64,000 nucleotides of DNA from JAFAZJ01 sp964437145 (GCA_964437145.1 CAYTFW010000002.1:1-64000); one strand, 5' to 3'; shown: positions 23,888 to 32,871, counted from the stretch's first letter. Notes: generated by a model from the sequence alone, not told the origin. Numbers and translations are program-made.

Positions 23888-24457
23888 TTAGCGGAGCCCC
23901 GGATAATCCGCCGGCGACACGAACGGCGTGAAGGACGGGAGATGGCGCGTCTCGCGCCAGTGGTTGAGCGCCCAGGTGACGCTGGGGAAGGCCAGCTCCT
24001 TCCAGGGAATCTCGTCCCACGCGAAGAGCGCGACCTCAAGGCTTTCGGGGCCGGGCGCGACGTCGGGCGTAACCAGCTTGGCGCGGTACATCATCTGCAC
24101 CTGACCGATGCGCGGCACGCTGTAGACGCCGAGCAGCGCGTCGATCTCGATTTTCGCGCAGGCCTCCTCCCAAGCCTCGCGCGCGGCGCCTTCCTCAGTC
24201 GTCTCCCTCAGCTCCATGAAGCCCGCCGGCAGGGTCCAGTAGCCCTTGCGGGGGTTGATCGCGCGGCGCGCCAGGAGGATGCGGTCCTCCCACAGGCAGA
24301 CTGCGCCGACGACGATCTTGGGGTTCTCGTAGTTGACGAAGCCGCAATCGTCGCAGACCAGCCGCTCATGCGTGTCGCCGTCCGGCACGCGTCGGCGGAA
24401 ATTCTCGGGGGGCGCCCAGGCGGGGCGCGGCGGTTTGCTCTGGGGCGTCTCGGACAT
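23888..24457 (-). CDS. NUDIX hydrolase with N-terminal zinc-ribbon-like segment
   Basis: 189 residues. The NUDIX box GFMELRETTEEGAAREAWEEA (about 86-106) matches Gx5Ex7REUxEExGU except for the final positions, so metal-dependent hydrolysis of a nucleoside-diphosphate-linked compound is expected. Before it, LVCDDCGFVNYENPKIVVGA resembles the zinc-ribbon entry of NudC/ADP-ribose NUDIX proteins but shows only one CxxC pair. The substrate cannot be told from sequence. It is convergent with yciB. Confidence 0.88.
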   Translation of the reverse strand: MSETPQSKPPRPAWAPPENFRRRVPDGDTHERLVCDDCGFVNYENPKIVVGAVCLWEDRILLARRAINPRKGYWTLPAGFMELRETTEEGAAREAWEEACAKIEIDALLGVYSVPRIGQVQMMYRAKLVTPDVAPGPESLEVALFAWDEIPWKELAFPSVTWALNHWRETRHLPSFTPFVSPADYPGLR

Positions 24458-24504
24458 ATCGGATCATCGGACCCGGCCGGCCCGCTTGTCCAGCCGCGCC
24501 GGAT

Positions 24505-25785
24505 TCACCGTCCCTGCGGTGCGAAGCGCCAGATCGTGCCGCCGACATCATCGCTCAGGAACACCGCGCCGTCGGGCGCGACGGCGACGCCGGCCGGCTT
24601 GCCCCAGATCGTCGCGCGCTCGTTGCCCGAGACCCAGAAGCCGCTGGCGAAGACCTCGTAGTCGCCCGACGGCCGCTCGACGCCGGTGCGCGGGTCCTTC
24701 ACGAAGGGCGCGAAGGCGAGGAAGTAGCCGCGCGGCTTGTCGGCGTTCCACGAACCCTGCATGGCGATGAAGGCGCCGCCGCGATAGCGCTCGGGCAGCA
24801 GCGTGCCATCGTAGAAAGCGAAGTGGATCGGCGCGGAGTGCGAGCGGATCAGCAATTGCGGCATCACGCTCTTGGCCACCAGGTCGCGGCGTTTCTCGGC
24901 CAGCCCCGGCTGTGGCCGGCCGCCGACATAGGCGTAGGGCCAGCCATGGAAGGAGTCGCGTTCGACCAGGGTAAGGTAATCCGGCACCAGCTCGTCGCCC
25001 AGCCCGTCGCGCTCGTTAACGGCGGCGTAGAGGCGCTGCGTGCCGGGATAGAAGGCGATGCCGATAGCGTTGCGCAGGCCCGCGGCGAAGGTCGCCTGGC
25101 CGGAGCCATCGCGGCGGAACTCCTGGATGGTGGCGCGCGGCAGGGGCTCCTCGCCGATATTGCCGCGCGAGCCGACAGCGACGTAGAAGCGCTCGCCATC
25201 GGGATGGAAGACCAGGTTGCGTGTCCAGTGGCCGGAGCCGGGACCCAGCGCGCCTTGCGCCGTGACGCGCACCGGCGCGGCCCGCGCCTTCAGGTCACCC
25301 GGTTTGTAGTCGAGGCGCCAGACGCCGGCGATGTCGGCGACATAGAGGCCCTCGGGCCGGATCGCCAGGCCGAAGGGCCGGTCGAAGCCCTCGACGAAAA
25401 CAGCGCGCGTCTCGGCGCGCCCGTCGCGATCGGCGTCGCGCAGGATGCCGATATGGCCGGCGCTCGAATCGGCGATCAGGGCGTCGCCATTGGCGGCGAA
25501 GACGATGGTGCGCGCGTTGCCGACATTGTCGGCCCAGAGCTGGGCGCTGATGCCCGGTGGCGCGCGCAGCCCCGCGTTGGCCGGCCGGCGCACGCGGTCG
25601 GCGGGGTTGGCGACGCTCGGGCTGGAGAACGGCGCCGGCATGCTCGCGGCGTCGATGCGGATACGCGTGCCCGGCGGCAGGTTGCGCTCTTCTTGCGCCG
25701 ACACCGGCGTGCAGAAGAGCGCGGCGATGAGAGTCACGAGGGTCGTTACCTTCCCCCGGAGGGGGAAGGTAAGGTGATTGAACAT
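24505..25785 (-). CDS. PQQ-type soluble sugar (glucose/sorbosone) dehydrogenase-like protein
   Basis: 426 residues, exported, six-bladed beta-propeller of the GSDH family. Motifs seen are GNARTIVFAANGDALIADSS, FGLAIRPEGLYVADIAGVWR, GHWTRNLVFHPDGERFYVAV, and the C-terminal AGVAVAPDGAVFLSDDVGGTIWRF. Such proteins oxidise sugars or sugar derivatives in the periplasm with PQQ; the substrate is unknown and no PQQ biosynthesis genes are near. The ATG at 25785 has GGGAGG 5 nt upstream. The signal peptide (MFNHLTFPLRGKVTTLVTLI ... TPVSA) is partly encoded by a palindromic repeat. Confidence 0.82.
   Translation of the reverse strand: MFNHLTFPLRGKVTTLVTLIAALFCTPVSAQEERNLPPGTRIRIDAASMPAPFSSPSVANPADRVRRPANAGLRAPPGISAQLWADNVGNARTIVFAANGDALIADSSAGHIGILRDADRDGRAETRAVFVEGFDRPFGLAIRPEGLYVADIAGVWRLDYKPGDLKARAAPVRVTAQGALGPGSGHWTRNLVFHPDGERFYVAVGSRGNIGEEPLPRATIQEFRRDGSGQATFAAGLRNAIGIAFYPGTQRLYAAVNERDGLGDELVPDYLTLVERDSFHGWPYAYVGGRPQPGLAEKRRDLVAKSVMPQLLIRSHSAPIHFAFYDGTLLPERYRGGAFIAMQGSWNADKPRGYFLAFAPFVKDPRTGVERPSGDYEVFASGFWVSGNERATIWGKPAGVAVAPDGAVFLSDDVGGTIWRFAPQGR
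25747..25771. repeat. Single arm of the TACCTTCCCCCGGAGG palindrome inside a coding start
   Basis: These 25 bases reproduce one arm of the element at 12564-12691. They fall within codons 5 to 13 of the sugar dehydrogenase gene (read on the minus strand as LTFPLRGKV), directly before the hydrophobic core of the signal peptide. The repeat therefore supplies the basic n-region of the signal sequence. Confidence 0.8.
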
Positions 25786-25807
25786 CGTCGCCTCCCGCGG
25801 CGGCGGC

Positions 25808-27007
25808 TCAGGCCGCGCGCACCAGCGCGGCGACGCCCGGCAGTTCCTTGCCTTCCATCCACTCGAGGAAGGCGCCGCCCGCCGTCGAGATATAGGTGAA
25901 CTTCTCCTCGACGCCAGCGTGGATCATCGCGGCCACGGTATCGCCACCGCCGGCGACCGACAGCAGCTTGCCCTCCTCGGTCAGCTCCGCCGCGGCGCGC
26001 GCCACGGCCACGGTACCGACATCGAAGGGCGCGATCTCGAAGGCGCCCAGCGGGCCGTTCCACACCAAGGTGGCGCATTGCGCCAGCTCGGCCTTCAGCG
26101 CTGTGACCGATTTCGGGCCGACGTCGAGGATCATCATGTCGGCGGGCACGTCCTTGATGTCGACGACGCGGTTGGCGGCGCCGGCCTTGAACTCGGTGGC
26201 GACCACCGCGTCGACCGGCAGCAGAATCCGGCACTTCGCCTTCTCGGCCTTGGCAAGGATGTCGCGCGCGGTGTCGGCGAGCTCCTTCTCACACAACGAC
26301 TTGCCGACGGCGAAGCCTTGCGCGAACAGGAAGGTGTTGGCCATGCCGCCGCCGATCACCAGGCGATCGACGCGGTTCACCAGATTGCCCAGCAGCTCGA
26401 GCTTGCTCGACACCTTGGCGCCGCCGACCAGCGCCATCACCGGCCGCTTCGGCTTGCCCAGCGCCGCCTCGAGCGCCTCGAGCTCGGCCTGCATCAGGCG
26501 GCCAGCGAGCGCCGGCAGGCGATTCGCCAGCCCCTCGGTCGAGGCATGCGCGCGATGGGCGGCGGAAAAGGCGTCGTTGACGTAGATGTCGCCCAGCACG
26601 GCGAGCTGGTCGACGAAGCCCGGCTCGTTCTTCTCCTCCTCCTTGTGGAAGCGGAGGTTCTCGAGCAGCACGATGTCGCCGGCCTTCATCGCCTCGACCG
26701 CCTGCTTGGCCTTGTCGCCGACACAGTCCTCAGCGAAGCCGACGGGCCGCTTCAAGGTGGTGGCCAACGGCTCGACCAGCGGGCGCAGCGACATGTCAGG
26801 GACCGGCTTGCCGCCGGGCCGGCCGAAATGGCTCAGCACCACCACCTTGGCGCCCTTCCCCGCCAGCTCGGCGATGGTCGGCGCGACGCGCTGGATGCGG
26901 GTCATGTCGGTGACGCGGCCGTTCTCCATCGGCACGTTGAGATCGACGCGGATCAGCACGCGCTGGCCGCTGAGCTTGGCGCCGTCGAGGGTCCTGAAAT
27001 CGGGCAT
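25808..27007 (-). CDS. pgk: Phosphoglycerate kinase
   Basis: 399 residues, normal length. Transfers phosphate between 1,3-bisphosphoglycerate and ADP in glycolysis/gluconeogenesis. Conserved parts are VLIRVDLNVPMENGRVTD, VVVLSHFGRPGG, the hinge-side ALVGGAKVSSKLELLGNL, and the nucleotide site GPLGAFEIAPFDVGT with SVAGGGDTVAAM near the end. AGGA stands a few bases before the ATG. It lies 22 nt upstream of the sugar dehydrogenase start on the same strand. No other glycolytic gene is adjacent. Confidence 0.98.
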   Translation of the reverse strand: MPDFRTLDGAKLSGQRVLIRVDLNVPMENGRVTDMTRIQRVAPTIAELAGKGAKVVVLSHFGRPGGKPVPDMSLRPLVEPLATTLKRPVGFAEDCVGDKAKQAVEAMKAGDIVLLENLRFHKEEEKNEPGFVDQLAVLGDIYVNDAFSAAHRAHASTEGLANRLPALAGRLMQAELEALEAALGKPKRPVMALVGGAKVSSKLELLGNLVNRVDRLVIGGGMANTFLFAQGFAVGKSLCEKELADTARDILAKAEKAKCRILLPVDAVVATEFKAGAANRVVDIKDVPADMMILDVGPKSVTALKAELAQCATLVWNGPLGAFEIAPFDVGTVAVARAAAELTEEGKLLSVAGGGDTVAAMIHAGVEEKFTYISTAGGAFLEWMEGKELPGVAALVRAA

Positions 27008-27042
27008 CGCTTTTCCTGCTGGCTACGCTGACAAGGGATGGC

Positions 27043-27288
27043 TTACGCGGCGCGCTTGCGGATCACGAAAACCAGCGTGGCGCCGTCGTTCGCCGTGGCG
27101 ACCAGCTCGTGGCCGGTCTGCCGGCAATAGGCGGGGAAATCCTGCGCCGCCGCAGGATCGGTCGCCAGCACCTTCAAGGTCTGGCCGGGCGCCAACGCGC
27201 GCAGCGCCCGGTTGGCGCGCAGCACCGGCAACGGACAGAGCAGCCCGCTGCCGTCATAGGTCTGGTCGGCGTCCAGGATATCGGCCAT
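27043..27288 (-). CDS. TusA-family sulfurtransferase-like protein
   Basis: 81 residues, the usual TusA/SirA size. The CPxP motif is in SGLLCPLPVLRANRALRAL, whose Cys carries persulfide in true TusA, and a second conserved part is VLATDPAAAQDFPAYCRQTG. Possible jobs are sulfur relay to tRNA thiolation or to other sulfur-handling enzymes. The ATG at 27288 is chosen because the family start begins a few residues before DGSGLLCP; a longer frame reaching 27426 is not supported. It lies 35 nt upstream of pgk on the same strand. Confidence 0.88.
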   Translation of the reverse strand: MADILDADQTYDGSGLLCPLPVLRANRALRALAPGQTLKVLATDPAAAQDFPAYCRQTGHELVATANDGATLVFVIRKRAA

Positions 27289-27320
27289 GGCGGTGATCTT
27301 AACCGCGCTGCCGAGAGAAG

Positions 27321-27953
27321 TCAGCGCACCCGCATGCCCGCCGCTTCGCGGACAGCGCGCACGATGCGCGCATAGCCCGCGGGGGTGAAGTGTATCTGAT
27401 CCTCGGCGCGATCGTCCTCGGCGCAATGGCCGTCGCGCTCGGTCAACGCGCGCAACGACATCCAGCGCAGGTTGGGCTTGCCCAGCCCGACCACGGCCTC
27501 GCGCTGCACCACGCTCAAGTCGCGCAAATGCTCGTCGTCGATGGTCGGGTGGCCGGGCAGGACGCAGGGCGGGCCGACCCAGACCACGTCGCGCGCGCGC
27601 TCGGCGAGCTTGCGAGCGATCTCGCGCACGCGATAGCCGTAGTTGGCGGCCACCTCGGGGCCGTTCTCGACCGAGTCGTTGGTGCCCAGGACGACGACGA
27701 CACGCGTGCCGCGATCGACATGGGGCACGCTTTCCCAGCGATAGCGCGCGCTGCCGCCGATCATCGCCACGGTCTTGTCGGCGCCGAACATCGGCGCCAT
27801 GCCGACGGCGAAGCTATCGCCCATCAGGATGGTGCGCAGACCGCCTTCCGCCCATGCGCCAACCGACCAGGCGATAGACAGAACCAGCGCGACCAAGGCG
27901 CTTACCACGCGAAACCGGACTACCCCACTGCGGACCACGGACACCGCCCCCAA
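27321..27953 (-). CDS. SGNH/GDSL-type hydrolase, exported
   Basis: 210 residues. A hydrophobic segment 16-35 ending in VGAWA looks like a signal peptide. The SGNH blocks are complete: block I LMGDSFAVGM with Ser47, Gly in MIGGSARYRW, block III VVLGTNDSVEN, and block V EDQIHFTPAGYARI with the catalytic Asp and His. It is probably a periplasmic esterase or lipase, and the polysaccharide deacetylation role common to exported SGNH proteins is possible. The substrate is unknown. It lies 32 nt upstream of the tusA-like gene on the same strand. Confidence 0.8.
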   Translation of the reverse strand: MGAVSVVRSGVVRFRVVSALVALVLSIAWSVGAWAEGGLRTILMGDSFAVGMAPMFGADKTVAMIGGSARYRWESVPHVDRGTRVVVVLGTNDSVENGPEVAANYGYRVREIARKLAERARDVVWVGPPCVLPGHPTIDDEHLRDLSVVQREAVVGLGKPNLRWMSLRALTERDGHCAEDDRAEDQIHFTPAGYARIVRAVREAAGMRVR

Positions 27954-28054
27954 ACGGAATTCGAGGCGGACTCCTCGACCGATTCGACGGGCTACGCCAG
28001 CGTCGGCCCGGCAAGCCTGACTCGCCGGGCGCGCATGTCAGATGGCTGAGCGGC

Positions 28055-29335
28055 TCAGACGCGCTCCAGCCCGCACCATTCGGCGATGAACAACGCCGTC
28101 GCCTGGGTGATGCGCCGCACCGACTCCAGCTCGACGCGCTCGTCGAAGCCGTGGACGTCGTCCGATTTCGGTCCGTAGATCAGCGCCGGGATGCCGGCGT
28201 AGAGGCCGAAGAAGCGGTTGTCGGCGGTGCCGGTCGAGGTCTTGTCGAGCAGCGCCTCGCCGAACACGGTCTTGTGCGCGCCCGCCAGCACGTCGCGCAC
28301 CGCCTCGTGATTCTTGAGCACGAAGGGCTCGGCCTGGAAGCCTTCCCACGTCACCGTTGGCGGCGCGTTGCCGAGGAAGGAATCGCGTGCGGCGGCTTGG
28401 CGGATGCAATCCTCGACCTGGCGTCGCGCCTCCGCGAGAGACATCGAGGGTAGCACGCCCACGCGCATGTCGAAGGTGCACCAGGCCGGCACCGAGCTCG
28501 CCCAGTCGCCGCCAGCGATCTTGCCGACGTTGAAGTTCACCGGGTGATGGTGGTCGTGGAAATGCTTGTCGTCCTTCTTGGCGGCGTTCCACTTCTTCTC
28601 CAGCTCGCGCAGCGCCTGGATCAGGCGATAGGCCGATTCGATGGCGTTGGAGCCGGCGTCGGCCTTGTAGACATGCACGGGATGGCCGGTGACCTTGACC
28701 TGGAACCACATCACGCCGACCTGCGCGATGGTGAGCACATGGCTCGACGGCTCGGGGATCAGCGCGGCGTCGGCGCGATAGCCGCGCTGCAGGCAGGCCA
28801 GCGCGCCGTTGCCGGTGCATTCCTCCTCGACCACGGACTGCATGTAGACGTCGGCGGCGGGACGATAGCCGACGCGCTTGAGCGCCAGCACGGCGTAGTG
28901 GTTGAGGATCAGCCCGGCCTTCATGTCGCCCGAGCCGCGGCCATAGAGCCAGCCATCCTTGACGCGCGGCTCGAAGGGCGGCGCGGTCCACATCTCGTGC
29001 GGCCCCTCCGGCACCACGTCGATATGGCCGTTGAGGATCAGCGAGCGGCCCTTGGGATTGTTCGGCCGCCAGGCGCCGACGACGTTCCAGGCGTCGTCGT
29101 AATCCTGATGCTTGGGCGAGAAGCCCGGCAGGTGGCGAATGTCGTCGACGCGGATCTGCCAGCGATCGATCGACAGCTTCTCGTCGCGGAACAGGCGGGC
29201 CATCATGTCCTGCGCCGGCGCCTCGTTGTAGCGCGTCGAGGGGATCTTCACGAGATCGGCGAGCACCGAGGTCTGCTCGTCGTGCTTCTCGTCGACGGCG
29301 TTCATGATCTGCGTGGTGAGCGAGGCGTCGAGCAT
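28055..29335 (-). CDS. M20-family deacylase/peptidase (ArgE/DapE type)
   Basis: 426 residues from the ATG at 29335. It is a di-zinc amidohydrolase that removes acyl groups from amino acids or cleaves dipeptides. Metal-site motifs are LILNGHIDVVPEGPHEMW, GRGSGDMKAGLILN and the catalytic SVVEEECTGNGALACL. The central dimerisation lid follows at about 190-310. The ArgE/DapE label covers many substrates and I cannot choose between them; it is not linked to arginine or lysine genes here. An upstream frame to 29398 has no supporting homology. Confidence 0.9.
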   Translation of the reverse strand: MLDASLTTQIMNAVDEKHDEQTSVLADLVKIPSTRYNEAPAQDMMARLFRDEKLSIDRWQIRVDDIRHLPGFSPKHQDYDDAWNVVGAWRPNNPKGRSLILNGHIDVVPEGPHEMWTAPPFEPRVKDGWLYGRGSGDMKAGLILNHYAVLALKRVGYRPAADVYMQSVVEEECTGNGALACLQRGYRADAALIPEPSSHVLTIAQVGVMWFQVKVTGHPVHVYKADAGSNAIESAYRLIQALRELEKKWNAAKKDDKHFHDHHHPVNFNVGKIAGGDWASSVPAWCTFDMRVGVLPSMSLAEARRQVEDCIRQAAARDSFLGNAPPTVTWEGFQAEPFVLKNHEAVRDVLAGAHKTVFGEALLDKTSTGTADNRFFGLYAGIPALIYGPKSDDVHGFDERVELESVRRITQATALFIAEWCGLERV

Positions 29336-29427
29336 GGCGGGTGTCCTACGGGCGGTGTGGCACGACCATGGCAAGCGACGGGTCGCAGCGTCAACCAAAG
29401 CCGCCCCGGCAATGCTAGGATGGCGCC

Positions 29428-29745
29428 ATGCGCGTTCTGCTCCTTGTCTTGTCGTTGTCCTTCACCGCGAGCCCGGCGATGGCTGGCTCGAGCCCCGGCT
29501 CGGTCGGTACCGAGGAGTTCGCCTGCTTCCGCAACAACAACGACTTCGCCGCCGCGCTGCGCCTGGAATGGCCCGACGGACGCTGGGCGCTCTACGCGTG
29601 GCCGGCGAAGCGGAACCTGCGCCTGCATGTCGGGCCCGACGACGCGACCTGGTGCTGGCGCAAGGCTGACGAGGCGGCGGGCCTGCTCAACGAAGCCTGC
29701 GGCACGCGCGGCCGCAAGGCGATGAAGGGCTGCGACTCGCCGTGA
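29428..29745 (+). CDS. Small exported protein of unknown function
   Basis: 105 residues with a signal peptide (RVLLLVLSLSFTASPAMA, cleavage near residue 20). The mature part of about 85 residues has several cysteines (EEFACFRNNND, TWCWRKAD, NEACGTRG, KGCDSP) that could form disulfides in the periplasm. AGGA stands upstream of the ATG. Its stop is one base away from that of the convergent M14-like gene. I recognise no family. Confidence 0.65.
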   Translation: MRVLLLVLSLSFTASPAMAGSSPGSVGTEEFACFRNNNDFAAALRLEWPDGRWALYAWPAKRNLRLHVGPDDATWCWRKADEAAGLLNEACGTRGRKAMKGCDSP

Positions 29746-29746
29746 C

Positions 29747-30832
29747 CTACAGCGCCGCCAACCCGGCCAGCGCCGCGCGCTGAATCTCCACAGCGCGCGG
29801 GTAGCAGAGATCACGCCAGTCGGCGCTGTCGGGATAGAAGGCGTCGCGCACCTGCTTGCGAATCGCATCGCCCTGCGCCGAGCGCGGCTCGCCGTGCAGG
29901 TGCAGCCAGTTGTCGGCGAACAGCGCGGCGTTGACCTCGGTGGCCGATTGCGTGCCGACCTCGATCGCCGAGGCGATCACCATCGCTTCCGGCAGGATCT
30001 GCGGGAAGGCCATGCGCAGATTGCCCTCGATGACAGGCGATTCGGACTCGCCCGACTGCGGCGAGGTCACCGCCTTGCCGAACCATTGGCGCGCCAGCTT
30101 CAGCGCCTCGCTGCCCGGCGGATGGCGGCAGATCATCTCGGAATAGCCGAACGGTCCCAGCCCGGTGTGCAGGTCGAGCACGCAGACCGCGTCGGCCTCG
30201 TCGAGGAAGTGCGGCACGATCTCGTGCATGGTGCGGTTCGACCACGAGGGGCCGGTGCCGCCGTAGAACACGCCGTTGGGATGGGTGTGCTGGCCGGCGC
30301 CGATCGCGGCGTGCAACGCCGCCATGCCGTTGGCCGCGCCGTAGTCGCGCAGCCGCTTGTTGAGCTCGGCGCGCACGCGCTCGTTCCATTCGCGCGGCTC
30401 GAAGAAGGGCGCGATCTCCAGATAGCCCTTGTTGGGCGGCAATTTCGCGTGGAAGTCGCGGAAGTTGCGGTTGACGTCGATGTTGTCCTCGTTGACCCGG
30501 CGCAGCCACGAGAAGCCCCAGGGGTTGGTGGCGTGCACCAAGAGCGCCGCCGTGCCGGAAGGCAGCTCGCGGTGCAGCCCGTCGCGCAAGAAGCCGACCT
30601 GCACGCCGCTGCCGTAAAGGCCTTCGACGCCGTGCGTGCCGCTGCACAGCACCAGCATCTTGCGCGCGTCGCGCGGCCCCACCCAGGCGGCGTCGGTCGC
30701 CAGCTCCTCGCCGTGGAAACCCTTCATCGGATGCGGCCAGCTGATGACCTCGACGTTTTCGGCCGCGCAAGCGGCCCGGAACTTCGCGCGCGCGCTCCTG
30801 TAGTCGGGCGAGAAGTGGTCGTGATGGGACAT
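29747..30832 (-). CDS. DUF2817 / M14-like zinc carboxypeptidase family protein
   Basis: 361 residues from an ATG at 30832. The fold resembles zinc carboxypeptidases and succinylglutamate desuccinylases. The metal-binding HxxE is in LCSGTHGVEGLYGSGVQVGF, and the third zinc ligand is likely the His of VCVLDLHTGLGPFGYSEM. No signal peptide is seen, so it is probably cytoplasmic. The substrate is unknown; release of an amino acid or aldehyde-linked acyl group is typical of the wider group. It follows the CoA transferase gene by 39 nt on the same strand. Confidence 0.8.
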   Translation of the reverse strand: MSHHDHFSPDYRSARAKFRAACAAENVEVISWPHPMKGFHGEELATDAAWVGPRDARKMLVLCSGTHGVEGLYGSGVQVGFLRDGLHRELPSGTAALLVHATNPWGFSWLRRVNEDNIDVNRNFRDFHAKLPPNKGYLEIAPFFEPREWNERVRAELNKRLRDYGAANGMAALHAAIGAGQHTHPNGVFYGGTGPSWSNRTMHEIVPHFLDEADAVCVLDLHTGLGPFGYSEMICRHPPGSEALKLARQWFGKAVTSPQSGESESPVIEGNLRMAFPQILPEAMVIASAIEVGTQSATEVNAALFADNWLHLHGEPRSAQGDAIRKQVRDAFYPDSADWRDLCYPRAVEIQRAALAGLAAL

Positions 30833-30871
30833 CGACACCTGCCGAACGCTGAGACCAACACCTGACACAGC

Positions 30872-32083
30872 TTAGTGGCCACGCTCCCAGCGGTCGAGGT
30901 CGGCCAGCACCGCCTCGGTATCGGCGCCGACAGCCGGCGCCGGCCGGCGGAAGGTGCCGGGCGTGCGCGACAGGCGCGGCACGATGTTGTGCATCGGCAA
31001 GTGGCCGAGATCGGCGTCGTCGGCCGCGACGATGGCCTCGCGCCCCAGCGGATAGGGGTGCACCAGAAGGTCTTCCATGGCGCAGACCGGCCCCACCGTC
31101 ACGCCGGCGGCCTCGAACAGCGCCAGGTTCTCGGCCTGGGTGCGCGCGCCGATGAAGCCGCCGATGATCGCGTCGAGTTCGTCGCGATGACGCACGCGCG
31201 CGTCGTTGGTGGCGAAGCGTGGATCGCTCACCAGCTCGGGCCGGCCGATGGTGCGCAGGATGCGCTCGGCCATGGCCTGCATCGAGCCCGAGAGCGCGAC
31301 GTACTTGCCGTCCGCGCAGAGATAGAGATTGCGCGGCGCGGTGTGACTGGCGGTGTTGCCTGATCGCATCGCGCCCTTGCCTTCGATGCTGGCGACGCCG
31401 GCTTCCGAGGCGACGGCGGCGAAGATCGGTTCGAACAAAGACAAGTCGATCACCTGGCCGTCGCCGCCCTTGACCTCGACCTCGCGCAGCGCGGTCATCA
31501 CGGCGAAGGCGCCGGTCTGCCCGGCGATCATGTCGGCCAGCGCCAAGGGTGGCACCGCCGGCGGCTTGTCGGGAAAGCCGTTCATGTGCGCGAAGCCCGA
31601 CATCGCCTCGACCAGGGTGCCGAAGCCGGGCTTGTCCTTCCACGGCCCGGTCTGGCCCCAGCCCGAGACGCGCACGACGATCAGCTTGCGGTTCATCGCC
31701 AGCAGCGCGTCGGGGCCCAGCCCCATCTTCTCCATCGTGCCGGGCACGAAGTTCTCGACCAGCACGTGGGCCTGCTTGATCAGCCGCTCGAGGGTGGCGC
31801 GGCCCTCGGCGTCCTTGATGTCGAGCGCGATCGAGCGCTTGTTGCGCGAATAGGTCTTCCAGAACACGGAATGGCCGCGCACCCGCCAGTTGCGCAGATC
31901 ATCGCCGGTGCCGGGCCGTTCGACCTTGATGACGTCGGCGCCGAAATCGGCCAGCGCGTGGGTGACGATATTGCCGGCGACCAGCCGCGACATGTCGATG
32001 ACCCGCACGCCCTCGAGCGGCCCCAGGGCGCGCGGGTCGAAGGATTTGCGGGCGATACGCGGCGAATCGGCCATGGGGCTCAC
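30872..32083 (-). CDS. CaiB/BaiF-type (class III) CoA transferase
   Basis: 403 residues. It transfers CoA between carboxylic acids through an aspartyl-CoA intermediate. The N-terminal block LEGVRVIDMSRLVAGNIVTH, DVIKVERPGTGDDLRNW and NKRSIALDIKDAEGR are typical, and the nucleophile is probably Asp184 in PLALADMIAGQ (numbered from the GTG at 32083). That GTG overlaps the PIN toxin stop as GTGA; an in-frame ATG at 32074 is the alternative start. Neither has a good ribosome site, so coupling to the upstream gene is likely. The acyl substrate is not known. Confidence 0.9.
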   Translation of the reverse strand: MSPMADSPRIARKSFDPRALGPLEGVRVIDMSRLVAGNIVTHALADFGADVIKVERPGTGDDLRNWRVRGHSVFWKTYSRNKRSIALDIKDAEGRATLERLIKQAHVLVENFVPGTMEKMGLGPDALLAMNRKLIVVRVSGWGQTGPWKDKPGFGTLVEAMSGFAHMNGFPDKPPAVPPLALADMIAGQTGAFAVMTALREVEVKGGDGQVIDLSLFEPIFAAVASEAGVASIEGKGAMRSGNTASHTAPRNLYLCADGKYVALSGSMQAMAERILRTIGRPELVSDPRFATNDARVRHRDELDAIIGGFIGARTQAENLALFEAAGVTVGPVCAMEDLLVHPYPLGREAIVAADDADLGHLPMHNIVPRLSRTPGTFRRPAPAVGADTEAVLADLDRWERGH

Positions 32084-32490
32084 GCGGAGAGTTGGAGACG
32101 ATCGACGAAGGTGCGCGGCGACATGACGTCGACGCCGCGCCGCGCCGCGGCCGGGAAATGCCTAAGGCTCCCGGTGATCAAGATCGCAGCGGCAGCGGCG
32201 GCACACGCAAGGAACTCCCCGTCCGCCGGGTCGGGCAGCGCCAAGGGCCAAGGCGGAGCGATAACCGGGAGGCCGGTGGTCTCCAGGATATTCAGGACAC
32301 GCTCGACATCCGCCGGGGCGAGAGCGAGCCTGGGTCGAGCCAGCACGCCCCGATATTCCGCCACGATGCGTGACGTGTGCGCCAGTTCCAAGTCGTGATG
32401 GGTCACCAGTTCCAGTATCAGACCGGGCGGCCCCTGAGGCGACAGCATCGCCGACACGACGATGTTCGTGTCGAGGACAACGCGAATCAA
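32080..32490 (-). CDS. PIN-domain toxin (COG1569 type)
   Basis: 136 residues. PIN-domain ribonuclease with acidic residues in MIRVVLDTNIVVSAML, the Glu of RIVAEYRGVL, and PDPADGEFLACAAAA. Members of this COG1569 class act as toxins of type II modules by cutting RNA. It overlaps its antitoxin by 4 nt (stop at 32487, start at 32490) and overlaps the CoA transferase start as GTGA, so the three genes form one transcription unit. Confidence 0.88.
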   Translation of the reverse strand: MIRVVLDTNIVVSAMLSPQGPPGLILELVTHHDLELAHTSRIVAEYRGVLARPRLALAPADVERVLNILETTGLPVIAPPWPLALPDPADGEFLACAAAAAAILITGSLRHFPAAARRGVDVMSPRTFVDRLQLSA

Positions 32491-32798
32491 GCGCGCCCGG
32501 TGCGCCGCGCACGCGACGCGTTGGTCGCCCGATAGGCGGCGATCTCGGCATCGATCTCCCGCATCGTCAGGCGATCGGTGCCGTCGCGGGCGGCCTTGCG
32601 CCGGATCGCCTGCAGGGCGCGCATCGCGCGAGCCCGCCTGACGTCCTCGGCGGTCTCGTCCACCGTCGCGGCGTCAACAGGAATCAGCAGCGCGATGGGC
32701 TGGCCGTTCGAGGTCAGGACCGCCTCGCGCTCGCCCGACAGCGCCTGCCGCACTGCGCGCGGCCGGGATCGGAAGTCTCGAATGGTGACGGTCTTCAT
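32487..32798 (-). CDS. Phd/YefM-like antitoxin
   Basis: 103 residues from the ATG at 32798. The N-terminus KTVTIRDFRSRPRAVRQAL followed by SGEREAVLTSNGQPIALLIP is the DNA-binding fold of Phd/YefM antitoxins. The C-terminal half is charged and helical, as expected for the part that wraps the toxin. It should repress its own promoter with the PIN toxin; the region upstream (32799-32871) is the likely operator, though I see no clear palindrome there. Confidence 0.82.
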   Translation of the reverse strand: MKTVTIRDFRSRPRAVRQALSGEREAVLTSNGQPIALLIPVDAATVDETAEDVRRARAMRALQAIRRKAARDGTDRLTMREIDAEIAAYRATNASRARRTGRA

Positions 32799-32871
32799 AG
32801 CTGTAAGGATACCAACCGGGGTGACAATTGTCACGCCTACGCGCCGCTGCAATGCGGCTGTCGCCCACCGC

